The translations under genes and the position numbers were made by a program. 59,306 nucleotides of DNA from Pleurotus djamor (taxonomy: Eukaryota > Basidiomycota > Agaricomycetes > Agaricales > Pleurotaceae). The notes beneath the pieces are model-generated. The model had not been told where the DNA came from and did not search any database. It worked only from the letters and a program-made list of their open reading frames with translations. The stretch is taken from positions 1 to 59,306 of the forward strand of contig JAPEVF010000249.1 of the NCBI GenBank assembly GCA_029747585.1, in the 5' to 3' direction. Positions 11,133 through 23,328 of this stretch are shown piece after piece. Within the stretch, counting starts at the first letter, position 1, and every line of letters starts with the position of its first letter.

Positions 11133-13134
11133 ATGTCTGGTCTCACCAAAAACCCGGAGAAACATATCNACATTTCCGTGGCTGAGAAACAGAACTATGA
11201 TGAAGACGCCAGTGCCCATACTTCTAGAATAGGTGGCCGACTACTTCAGCTAGGAATCGAATCCAGGGGCATACAACCTGTGGCGGCCGAAGAAAGAACG
11301 GNCACGAATTATCATCGTCTTTTCTTCGTATGGTTCTCTGCGAACGTCAACATACTTAGGTTCGGCTTTCATCCTTGATTTGGGTGCTGTGCTCTCGACA
11401 GGGCTGACCACTCACAGCTTCTCTGCAGGTGCACTTGCACCAATCTTTGGGCTCGGTCTTCGAGATGCATGCCTCGTGATCCTCTTCTTCAACCTCATTT
11501 GTCTCTTCTTCCCCGCTTACCTGTGAGTTCGCTACTACATATACAGCAAGCTCCTGGATACGGTGATACAATGACTGAGTGCTGATGAGGACCGCAGAAG
11601 CACATGGGGTCCAATGCTGGGTTTACGCCAGATGGTTCAAGCCCGATACAGCTTCGGGTAAGAGTCATATCTGTCGTCTCGAACCGATGAACTCATCGAG
11701 TTNACTCGACAGATGCTATGGTGTCATTGTCCCATGTATCCTGAATCTCATCGGATTGACCGGGTTCTGTATCCTCAATTGCATTCTAGGCGGTCAAACA
11801 CTATCGAGCGTGGCTGATGGCCATCTGAGCTGGTCGTGAGTGCACATTAAAAAATCATTGATCCCAGAACCAACCAATCGTGTGCACAGTGTTGGAATTG
11901 TCATAACTGCCGTTGTATCTCTCTTAGTGAGGTCCTCTTACGAAATGACACCGATCTACATCTCTAATTAGTCGTCGGAAGGTATCCTTTTGTGGCTACA
12001 ATGTGCTTAGCTGGTAGGTCGTCGCTGGTACACGATCACCACGGTGTTCAAGGCTGATCCGTCGAAGGTACGAACTGGTTGCCTGGGCCCCAGTCTTGCT
12101 CGTGTTCATCATAGCACTTGGCGTGAGCGGACATCGACTGTCTTCCCCTCCACCTATGGAGCCAGCCACAGCGGCCGCTGTGCTGGGATACGGAGCTACA
12201 ATCGCTGGATTCGTGATCACATGGTCGGGGATGGCTTCAGACTACACGAGCTATTATAATCCCAATGTTCCCAGGTAATGTGCCTGGTGCTTCCCTTATC
12301 ATTGCGAGATAGGCTTATCAACTGAAAGGCGCAAGATATTCATCTATACATACATCGGTCTGTTTCTTCCCACTGTAAGCCATCCCCTCCTGGTGAGGGA
12401 TAAAGCTCCCTAACCGATCCCACAGGTCACACTGCAGTGCTTGGGAGCCGCATGCACCATTGCAGCTGCCGGAATACCTGCATGGGAGGAGGCGTTGAAT
12501 AGCGGAAATGTCGGTGGACTCCTCGGAGCGATGCTTCAGCCAACAGGAAATTTTGGGAAGTTCCTTACGGTCCTGCTCGCTCTCAGCGTCATAGGCAACA
12601 TCGCCATGACATTTTACTCGTTTTGTTTGAACGTCCAACTCTTCCTCCCTTGGCTCGTTCGAGTCCCTCGCTATGTATTCTCGATTGTCGTTACAGCAAT
12701 GTGGGTAGTCCAACTTCTCTATCTAGCGCCGCTCAGAGCATACTCACCATCTTCATCGTAGTGTCATCCCCATCTCAATCGTCGGCTCCCATCAATTCTA
12801 TGAAACGCTGGCTAATTTCCTTGGTCTCATCGGATACTGGGCCAGTGCATTTGTTATCATCGTCATCATTGAGCACCACGTCTTTCGGCGGGGTGACCCT
12901 CAGCGCTATAACATCTCAGACTGGAATAGCCCACCTCACCTACCTCTTGGTGCAGCCGCNTTAACCGCCGGCGTGGTTGGCTTTGGCATAGCGGTTATCT
13001 GTATGGATCAGGTGTGGTTTACTGGGCCTGTCGCAAAGACCACTGGTGATATTGGATTCATGATGTCGTTTATGGGTGCTTTAGTTGTGTACCCACCTCT
13101 TCGTGCCCTAGAAATGCGATTCTGGAAGTACTGA
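11133..13134 (+). CDS. NCS1 purine-cytosine permease (FCY2-like)
   Basis: Third NCS1 copy, full-length and apparently intact. It starts at ATG 11133 (MSGLTKNPEKH). The motif order matches its neighbour: LGIESRGIQPVAAEERT, FSAGALAPIFGLGLRDA, TWGPMLGLRQMVQARYSFG, GGQTLSSVADGHLSW, YELVAWAPV, WSGMASDYTSYY, GAACTIAAAGIPAWEEA, GGLLGAMLQPTGNFGKF, IGYWASAFVIIVIIEHHVF and a C-terminus ending LRALEMRFWKY with the stop at 13132-13134. The DYTSYY motif replaces the DLTCYF of the other two copies. That region lies near the substrate pathway in the family, so specificity may differ (inference). Ns at 11170, 11302 and 12960 sit in coding sequence without shifting frame. Confidence 0.92.
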
Positions 13135-13439
13135 TCAACTACTTGCCTTTTTCAAACACATCTCCGCTCAGCATCTATAGCTTTGTGTTGTAGGAAGCCA
13201 GACCCTATGTCGATCGTCTTTCTCAGCAGCGCTTCTTGCAAACCGCTTAGCTCTCCATTTCTCTTCAGTTGTACAACATCGTGAAGAGGCTGATCAACCT
13301 AGCAGTCAAATCTACGCCATCCCAAACCGCTCCAAGCGACTTAGTGACATCAGGAGCTCCCTAGCTATCAGGGGCTTTTGATATGGTTGATCGTGCTGAT
13401 AGTGCACATATTTTACAGAAAAAAAGGGGAATGCCGATT
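13135..13439. other. Short intergenic between convergent genes
   Basis: This 305-bp gap separates the stop of the plus-strand permease from the stop of the minus-strand GH71 gene. It presumably holds both 3' ends. I see no gene or strong repeat in it. Confidence 0.5.
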
Positions 13440-15164
13440 CTAACTCGACGCAGATACAAAAGCATTATAGTTACAGCGTCCGGGATGAAGATTGAAGCTG
13501 AAGCTCTCAGGTTTGTAGTTCATTACGACAATGCCAGCCCTCCTTATTTCTGCAGAGACATCGCACGGGCCTCCTCTCAGCGGCATCTTGACTTTGGTGA
13601 GGCCCTGGGATATATCGAAATGTTCTGAGTGTCCGCAGGTGAGTGTGATCGTTGAAAGCACCCCTGGCATGGCCGAGATAACAATCCCGTAGAGTGTGTC
13701 TTCCATCTGCGACATGCCGATTCAAATATGGAGCGGTGAGAGTATATATCTGCTTACGCTTTGATAGCCAGAGGGCTTGGCATCTGAGCAGTCTGCATCC
13801 TTTGGAAGGAGCCGTGCCCAAAGGAATATCCGATCCTTTTGGACTCTAGGATACACCCCTGTTTTGAAAGCGACAGCGTAGTACTGAATCAAGTCCAGCC
13901 AGCCTGTTCTCAGTGTCGCGTCAGGTAGAAGTATATGAGCCCAGTGCCACTCCTCTGACCTTGATGATCAAAACCGTTCGCCCACCAAGCATCCCATTCC
14001 GGTTGTGTTCCGGTAACGGGGCCAATGTAATGCGATTCTCCGTAGTCGTTCCAAGATATCATCTCGACCATGTCTACCTTGTCTCGGTTTTGAACGATTT
14101 CCTCCCAGCGAGTAGCTAAAAGCCAGTTCTCGGAGCGGTAGACGAAGTTTTTCCCGCCGTTACGACCGTTCACGTAGTGCTATAATCCCCAAAATATCAG
14201 AAGACGGCGCGGATTGGGGATGCGAAAATGGCTGACGGTGAAGAACCATGGAGAAATGGCAGCTAAATAAAGTAAGCCTTTGCCAATTTGGGAGATGATA
14301 GCTTGGTCTCTTTCAAAAGAGATATCTTGATTGCCCATAGGCCACGCTGCATTCCACTGCGGAAGTACTGTTAGACGAGCGACGAAACAATAAGAAGATC
14401 AATCAAGCATACCTCCATAACTCCATCTACACCCGTATAACCGTTGTATGCGCCAGCATAAATAAAGAAAGCGGGAACAAAAACCACGCGCGTAGAAAGG
14501 TTGCCCAGGACCGCATTCCATCCATCATTGCTATTTCCCTTCCCGAAGGTACATCGCTCGCCACCAAAGGTCGAAAGCAGGGGTCGACCAGCGTATTTGA
14601 AATAGCAAGTTTGACCGATATAGCTCTCGATGAATTCGACGATCACGGCTTTGTCATTGTCAGACGAACAAGGAATTACTGAGAAGTCGAGCGACAAGGC
14701 GAGCTTCATGGGAGTCTGTAGAGCTCCGCGAAATGCGGTGTCGACGAGTGGCCGAACCCAAGGCTCACTTCCAACATTGAGCACAAAGGCGTCAATGGAT
14801 TTCGTGCTCGCCAAGCTAAAGTCTGGTGGAATCATCAATTATACGGGAATTTACCACGGGAATAGTCGAGCGACATACCGTGAACCCAGTTTTCCAATAC
14901 GTATGACTGAGCAAGCCCGACGACGAAGTGTACGAGCAGATACTTTTCAGAGGTATGAGGTGCTGCATGATCGCCTTTCCAGCTTCCCAACCGCGGCTCG
15001 CTATGAGCTAAGGGATTGGGTGATGAAGGATTTGAAGTGCCAGGGAAGCGATCTAGAGAACTGGCGTCTTGGAAATATTCGGTTTTTCCAGATGAGGCGA
15101 GAGCAAGATTACATAGCAGCGCCAAGGCTCGAAGCAGTTTTTGGGATATAAAGAGCATTGTCAA
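13440..15164 (-). CDS. Glycoside hydrolase family 71, alpha-1,3-glucanase
   Basis: This is a secreted endo-alpha-1,3-glucanase (mutanase/Agn1 type) that cuts the alpha-1,3-glucan of fungal cell walls. The start at 15164 gives a hydrophobic N-terminus (MTMLFISQKLLRALALLCN...) compatible with a signal peptide. GH71 signatures follow: KYLLVHFVVGLAQSY; DFSLASTKSIDAFVLNVG; ALSLDFSVIP; FKYAGRPLLSTFGGE; WNAAWPMG; LYLAAISPWFFTHY; ENWLLATRWEEIV; and MISWNDYGESHYIGPV. A C-terminal exon (FDISQGLTKVKMPL...) fits the beta-rich end usual in these proteins. The segment GWLDLIQYYAVAFKTG confirms the 3' exons. The stop is at 13440. Several introns are present; I did not fix every junction. It is followed on the same strand by GH47. 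Confidence 0.9.
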
Positions 15165-15578
15165 CAGCGAGATGGTGGTTCGGGTTGGCCTTTGAAACCG
15201 CTTGTCTGAAGATATTTTGAGGGCCTCAGGAGGATAGGAGGGAGGTGAGGGGTACTGTAATTCGGGCCACTGCGAACACTGTATCGAGCTCCCTCAGCAT
15301 GTGTTGGTGAACCATCAATATCAACAGTTTGGTTTCGACGTGTCAGGTCTAAATCAAACGCGATCTAAGATCAGAAGATAAAGAAAAAGTATACAGCACC
15401 TCCCTTTGCTGCCGCCATCGACGCTTGGTCAAACGTGCGCCCCATCAGGCCTGTGGAATGAAGCGGCTAGAGACCACGACTACTCCATGCACGGTGGGGT
15501 GTTCGTAGCGTGGAAATTACTGTAGATTTCGTAGGTCAGATGCAGTAGTCACTAGATATATTACATTGTGTCCAGAGA
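15165..15578. other. Intergenic between GH71 and GH47 genes
   Basis: About 0.41 kb. It should contain the GH71 promoter and the GH47 3' end, both genes reading leftward. No coding signal or clear repeat is visible. Confidence 0.45.
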
Positions 15579-17831
<2,253 letters not shown>

Positions 17832-18866
17832 TAAAGGGAGTCGAGGAAAGAAAGGAAAGAGAAAGTCGACGTGGACTAGCTAGACCAAGAACATTGAATA
17901 AAGCATTCCAAGTATCAAGGGTCCACATGGCCGACGGAGGAAAATTCGCCCTGCCAAGCTAATCGTTTATGCCTCACCTATAAGTAGGCGGCTTCAAGAG
18001 AGTAGCACTCAATAGAGCACGTAGAACTTGATCCGGCGGTCTAGTAGCGTAAGGCCAATTAAACTACTCCCACCCAAGGCAAATCCATACATTGCGGATC
18101 AACATTTTGTCGCACTAGGACATGTGGTGGAGGGTTTACGGTCATATTGGGTCATACACATTCAAGAGGTACGAGGCGTGAGCATGGCAGGATACGATGG
18201 TCGAGGGTGACGAGGGTGCGTACAGAGAAGGAGCATGCAACAACACGTACTAGGGAACCGCTCAGGCCTCAGGGGTAAATCTAGGAGATATCCCCTTGAA
18301 AACATCCGGGGACCAACACCCGCGGGCGGCGAATACAAAAAAGAGGTCGGCGAGAGGTACGTTTTATTCTGGTATATGAATTCGTCAGAGTATCCTGGAG
18401 CAAGTAGCAAGTCAATGTCAATGGGGCATTATAAGGGAGAGCCGCCGTTGCCCCAAAGACTAAACTGTAAAATCGTGGGCATCTCTTTTCCTGAGAGAGG
18501 AAAGGGTCGCTCTATCTTGATGCAAGGAGTGCTTCAGTGGAGGGTAAAGAGAGGACCCGATCCCGAGCATGATCAAGAGGTCGCTCAGCACATTAAGCAC
18601 AGGTGCTCTAGTTTCAAAAAGTTGAGTAAAAGTTGGGGTCCTCGAAAGTAGTCGCTTTTCCGTGGTCGTCATTCAAGGACTCATCTTATGTAACTGTTCA
18701 ACGTTTCAACGTTCAAACGTTGATACGGCTTTTANGGGGTGGCTCCTAGCCTGAAGTGGTCTATCGGAGTTTGCACTTTCCCTCGTTCTCTTTGTCGGAG
18801 TATCAATAGTGCCAAGGCTCAAGAGAGGCCAACCGACCTGCCAGGCTCCGCTGGATCCTCACCTCG
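17832..18866. other. Intergenic, no supported gene
   Basis: About 1.0 kb between the divergent GH47 and F-box genes. Overlapping plus (18235-18651) and minus (18162-18410) open frames have no family features and no matching splice sites. An imperfect palindrome with three AACGTT cores lies at 18699-18722. An N is at 18735. Confidence 0.45.
18699..18722. repeat. Short palindrome with triple AACGTT
   Basis: A 24-bp near-palindrome has outer arms CAACGTTT and AAACGTTG, with a further AACGTT between them. It lies about 145 bp upstream of the F-box ATG at 18867, so it could be a factor-binding site for a dimer. This is inference from symmetry only. Confidence 0.35.
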
Positions 18867-20857
18867 ATGTCGTCCTCCACAACGCCGACGCATTTCACGG
18901 TAAACGACGCCAAGCTGAGACTTGCTGAAGATGAGGCGACCGTCGATGAGCTCAGTCGTAGGATCGACCAGGCTGAGGAGACCTTGAGAAAAGTCGTGGA
19001 CGATTCCAAGCTCGCCATCCAGAGAATGATGGAGGAACGTAAAGTCGTCGAGGCAAGGCTTTTTCAAACCAAGGCGCTGTTGTCGCCAATACGGCGGCTG
19101 CCTACTGAATTGCTCCGGGAGATATTTCTGTTCAATTTCGAAGATTACCCATGTTGTGCCTGGGTACTGGCTGCAGTGTGTTCGACGTGGAGGAAGCTGG
19201 CTGTTTCGATGCCTAGGCTATGGTCGAAGGTCAGTACTTGTCTGCTTCGTATAGGTTCCTGAGGCGGGGTAGTGATCTGGTGCCGTGGGGGCGAAGAGAG
19301 TGCGGGGTAACGGAGTGGCTTCGGTTGCAGTTGTCGGTGCAGATGCAANTTTTTTCCTTGTCCATCGAACATGGCACCGGGATAAATTGCTGACATTTTT
19401 CTACCGTTTAGATACGCTTGATTACGACGCAGCAGTCATCTGCTGATACCATCCGACTCTGGTTGGAACGGTCCGGGACCAGCTGTCCATTGGACATCGA
19501 AATTTTTCTGCGGGTCAGCAAGACGAATGCAGAACCGCAACGTGCGATACGAGCCTCTTCACCGGCACCCGTGACATGGCCAGTACCACTGAACAGCCAA
19601 AGTCCTCCTTACTTCATTCCCCCGCCATCATCCTCCACGATCATCTCTGCTAACACTTCGACTACCATCCCCATTCTTCCGCCTGCTCATACACCCATCA
19701 TAATACCGCCTTCTCCTGCGCAAGCCGATTCATGGTCTACTTCATCATCCCCGACTAGCGAAAGGTCTACGCCACCGTTTTCGCGGTCAACCATGCACTG
19801 GGCACACATCGCGATATTTTACCTTGTTGAGCAAATGCCTCGGTGGGAAAGATTCGTTTTTCGCTTCGATAAACAATTCTCTTCAGCCGGGGCCCTGCGA
19901 TCTATCTCGGGCGATGCGCCACTCCTCAAGGTTTTCGAAGTCTCGAGCGCTGAGTCGTCTTATTATAGTGACTGGCAATGGCTCCCCTCTGCAAATCCCG
20001 GTATACCACTTCTGCTACCAAAATTGGAGGATGTAACCTTACAAAACACACCGTTCAAATGGTGCTCGCCCATCTTTCAAACAAACCTCCGGTGTCTGAC
20101 TCTCCGGGCCCTTCCCACCAACCATCTATCCTTGGATCGTATATTATCCATTATTAACGCCAACCCCAATTTGGAGGTACTCTCTCTCCATTTCTCCGGC
20201 GTACAACCTCCCATCCTTCCAATGTACAACACCACGCTTGGCGCTCTGAAAGAGCTTAGCATTGGAGGTCATTACCTTCTCGCGCAACTCGTTGAATCGC
20301 TCTTTGTTCCCAGCATTGAAAACCTCAGCTGGGACATTGAACCACGGGATCCCCCAGAGGATATGATCTCAAACCTCCTCACTCGGTCCGGCCACCCTCC
20401 ATTGACCCATCTTTCAGTTGGTTACGGCAACAGCAATTCATCGACGTTCTATTACGGTCCAGGTGGTATTGTCATGTCGTGGGCCATTCTTTCCGAACTC
20501 AGTCACCTACAATCATTTCGCATTGGGAGTACGCCATTGGAGCCGCTTCTCATGGCTCTAGGTCCTCCTGACGAAGATTCTGGTCAGACTGAATGGGTGT
20601 GTCCACAATTGGTCTCCCTGGGGATGAAGCACTGTCATGCCCACAGTGAGGGCATCGCGAAGCTTGTTCAGATGGTCGATGCAAGGAACCCAGGGTCAGG
20701 TGGTTTTGTGAGTGGGAATGCAGCAGGTAATGTTACACCCGTCAAACTGCGGAACCTGGAGTTGTATGATTGCGCGAGCTTGGGGCAGGACGTGATTGGT
20801 TGGTTGAAAAGCCGTGTCGACGAAGTGGTATGTACGGAGCCTACGTATGAGCGGTGA
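18867..20857 (+). CDS. F-box protein with N-terminal coiled coil
   Basis: Two exons, 18867-19229 and 19412-20857, join in phase 0 for 602 residues. Residues ~15-70 are a heptad-like coiled coil (LAEDEATVDELSRRIDQAEE and onward). The F-box follows: LSPIRRLPTELLREIFLFNF, then AAVCSTWRKLAVSMPRLWS. This layout is the standard Agaricomycete F-box expansion. The second exon has a Pro/Ser/Thr-rich low-complexity stretch (about residues 165-250) and then irregular leucine-rich repeats. The intron is long for this window (182 nt) and carries an N. The protein is a candidate SCF substrate adaptor; the substrate is unknown. Confidence 0.85.
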
Positions 20858-21630
20858 GTCTTTTCATAATGATACGCCACTTTCCCAGCTAAATCCCCTT
20901 TCATGGTAGCAGGTGTGTTGCAGTCAATGCCATTGGTTGATCAAAGCAAGATATCGCTCTTTCCCTTGCCTCGGATATAACATATCTTCTTCTGAACATT
21001 TGTATTCCTTTCCCTTCTACCATGTCCTCCCTTCTTCGGTACAATCGGATCTAGCATTTGGGGGTTGTAATTTAAATATGTACGACATTCGCACCACGAT
21101 GAGCAGCCATATCTCTGTATAATCAGTTCTTTCGCATCATTCTTAGGGTTTTTCTTCCGCTTTGTGTATCAGTAGTTATCAGTAGTTTGTATCGACGCGG
21201 CTCTGTAGTTAGCTCTCCCCGTGGTTTCTTCTATTTTTATTATGGATATATTGTCTGTAACTATCATTCGCGCACATTTTTGCATACACAGGCTGCCTCA
21301 CGTCCCTTCGACACTTGGTGACATTTCTACATACCTCTGGCTTATGCTTGCGCGGAAGCTCGATCAGAGGTGTATGTATCAAGCGTCCGGATGTGAAATT
21401 CCAAATCTAGTACCCCAGATGTTGAGACTAGCTGATCCAGTTCTTTCTGGGATGCATGCCTGAGAGAGAAATAGAGGCGGTTGGTCAAAAGGGCCGTAAA
21501 GCTGAAGGGAAGTCAGCTACAACCATCGCGCTGAAGTAACGAGCTCCGCCTACATGAAACTGGGCCTAAAGATGCACGGTAAAAACGACGGATATATGCC
21601 GAGTACAGCATTCAACTCACTGTGCGTTTA
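20858..21630. other. Intergenic between convergent genes
   Basis: About 0.77 kb between the stops of the plus-strand F-box gene and the minus-strand DUF6533 gene. AT-rich stretches suit 3' untranslated regions. No gene is supported. Confidence 0.45.
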
Positions 21631-23039
21631 TCATTGATAGGCAGGTGTCCTAGAATTGCATAACGTAGTCAGGAAGGTGAAAAGCAAGGTGCTAACATGA
21701 CCTACGTGTGTGGACAGGATGAGGACCATCCAGATCAAGTTCGACGTAAAGATAGCCACAAAGTAGAGAAAACTGTCACGAGAGATGGTTGCCAACAAGG
21801 AGCTCCGTGTTGAGAGCAAGGAAGGAGTACGGGTGGTAGCGAGCACGGCGGTAACAGCGATACCATCGAAGCTAAGGAGTAGGGCGAGGTAGGCAGTCGT
21901 TAAGTGTTCACTTGAGAAGGGTGTGAACTACCAGTTGTTCCATGATGCGTAGATTAGGATACGTACAACGCACGGGGTAAGCAGACGATACAGCCTGCGA
22001 GATGGTTCCATTAGCTTCTAGTGGGCTGGTATTGCCAATAAATGATATGGTGCATACTTGGATACACTATAGTGACGATATATCAAGACCGGCACGGGTG
22101 GACCAAATTGGGCGGAACAAGCAGCCGCACCTTCGAGGATATATTGGATAGCCAAGTATAAGGAAACTCCCAGCTGCGCAACAACGTGGAGTGTCAATAA
22201 GAAGGTAACGAGCGAACAGCGGGCGACAGCACGCGCACTATGAAGCGCGAGATCAATCATGGGATATGATTTTGGAGAATGAGCAGTAATTCGCTTACCG
22301 AATCAAAAGGAGTACCTCTGCGATAGTTCGAATGATAATAGCCAGTATTATTTGAACCGATAGCAAGATATTGCATCTATTTAGCAGCCCAGTCATTTCC
22401 CCTGGATCCTCTCGAAAGAGAGCTGTAGAGTTCAATGACTTACGTCTAAAAGGTGGTAGAATTTCATCAGAAGCGCTCCGGAAAGGCAGATGTACACTCA
22501 CATACAGGAGGTGAAAGCAGAGTGTCTTCCTCCGAGTCAGCGTCAATCTACGACCGAGCCCACGGACGGGTCCGAGACTCACTGGATACGGCGATCAAGC
22601 CAAACGTCAAGCTGATGTAGCGATTCTGGGGGAAGTTCTTAGCGCGAACTGCTTGTGACACACTTGGGGCAGACCGCACAAACCATGACGATGGTTGATA
22701 CAGTCAGCACTGTGAGGAACGACGGGGCCAAAGATCAAGGTCACTGATTTGCACGTCAGAATTTTTTCTGACATATTCGCTTACCACGAACTCTCGTGAA
22801 ACACGACCATACGAGGTCGATCTAGGGACAATCATAAGTCGTGTACATAGGTGAACAGAGGCGAACAGTATACTTCTTCGGTAAGAGTGAGGCAATGGTC
22901 GTAGATCAGAAGACTGGAGGCAACGAGGGAGTAAATCTGGGGGGGCTGTTCAGATACAACAGACGGAAAGGTATCGCCAGAAAATTGGGTCTACCTGCAC
23001 TGGTCCAGTGTTCAGCTCATNGTAGAATTCTGTTAGCAT
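21631..23039 (-). CDS. DUF6533-containing seven-helix membrane protein
   Basis: This is an integral membrane protein of the fungal DUF6533 family; its function is unknown and resemblance to receptors is only topological. The first exon starts at ATG 23039 (MLTEFY, with an N inside) and splices in phase 0 to PPQIYSLVASSLLIYDHCLT then LTEE; the next exon reads IDLVWSCFTRVRG. This is the family signature (YDH-x-LTL-x-EV-x-LIW). Later hydrophobic exons include ILLSVQIILAIIIRTIAEV, LVTFLLTLHVVAQLGVSLYL, the segment ending VTAVLATTRTPSLL, and near the end RDSFLYFVAIFTSNLIW, also conserved in the family. The middle (22450-22780) is hard to splice with confidence, so this copy may be damaged. The 3' end at 21631 is the end of the last open frame. 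It lies on the same strand as the upstream IKS1 gene, 289 bp away. Confidence 0.72.
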
Positions 23040-23328
23040 TGAGAGGGTGGGGTGGTAGGCCCCAGTATGGGATTTGCTTGATTGTATGTATACTCGGTGG
23101 TCCTTAGCTCGAGGCCATCCTAGGCGCATGAAGCAACATTTCCAAGTAGTAGAAGTAAAGTGACGGGTAATGAAAGCCAGTTGATCCGGGTAGGATAGCA
23201 GGGAGCAAACGATGTCCGAGAATACATGGAGACCCGAACGAAACAACGACGTGGTAGGCAAACAGAGATATTAGACAATAGAGACGGAGGTCCACATCAT
23301 GCAAATACAGAGCGTATCGAGAAGGCTG

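Noticed and set aside
18162..18651. Overlapping plus and minus frames upstream of the F-box gene
   Set aside because: Both strands are open through the same sequence with no recognisable protein features; likely chance.
23104..23304. Separate membrane protein frame between DUF6533 and IKS1 genes
   Set aside because: It lies between the IKS1 stop (23329) and the DUF6533 start (23039); the hydrophobic exon just to its right is the C-terminus of IKS1, and this frame itself shows no family match.
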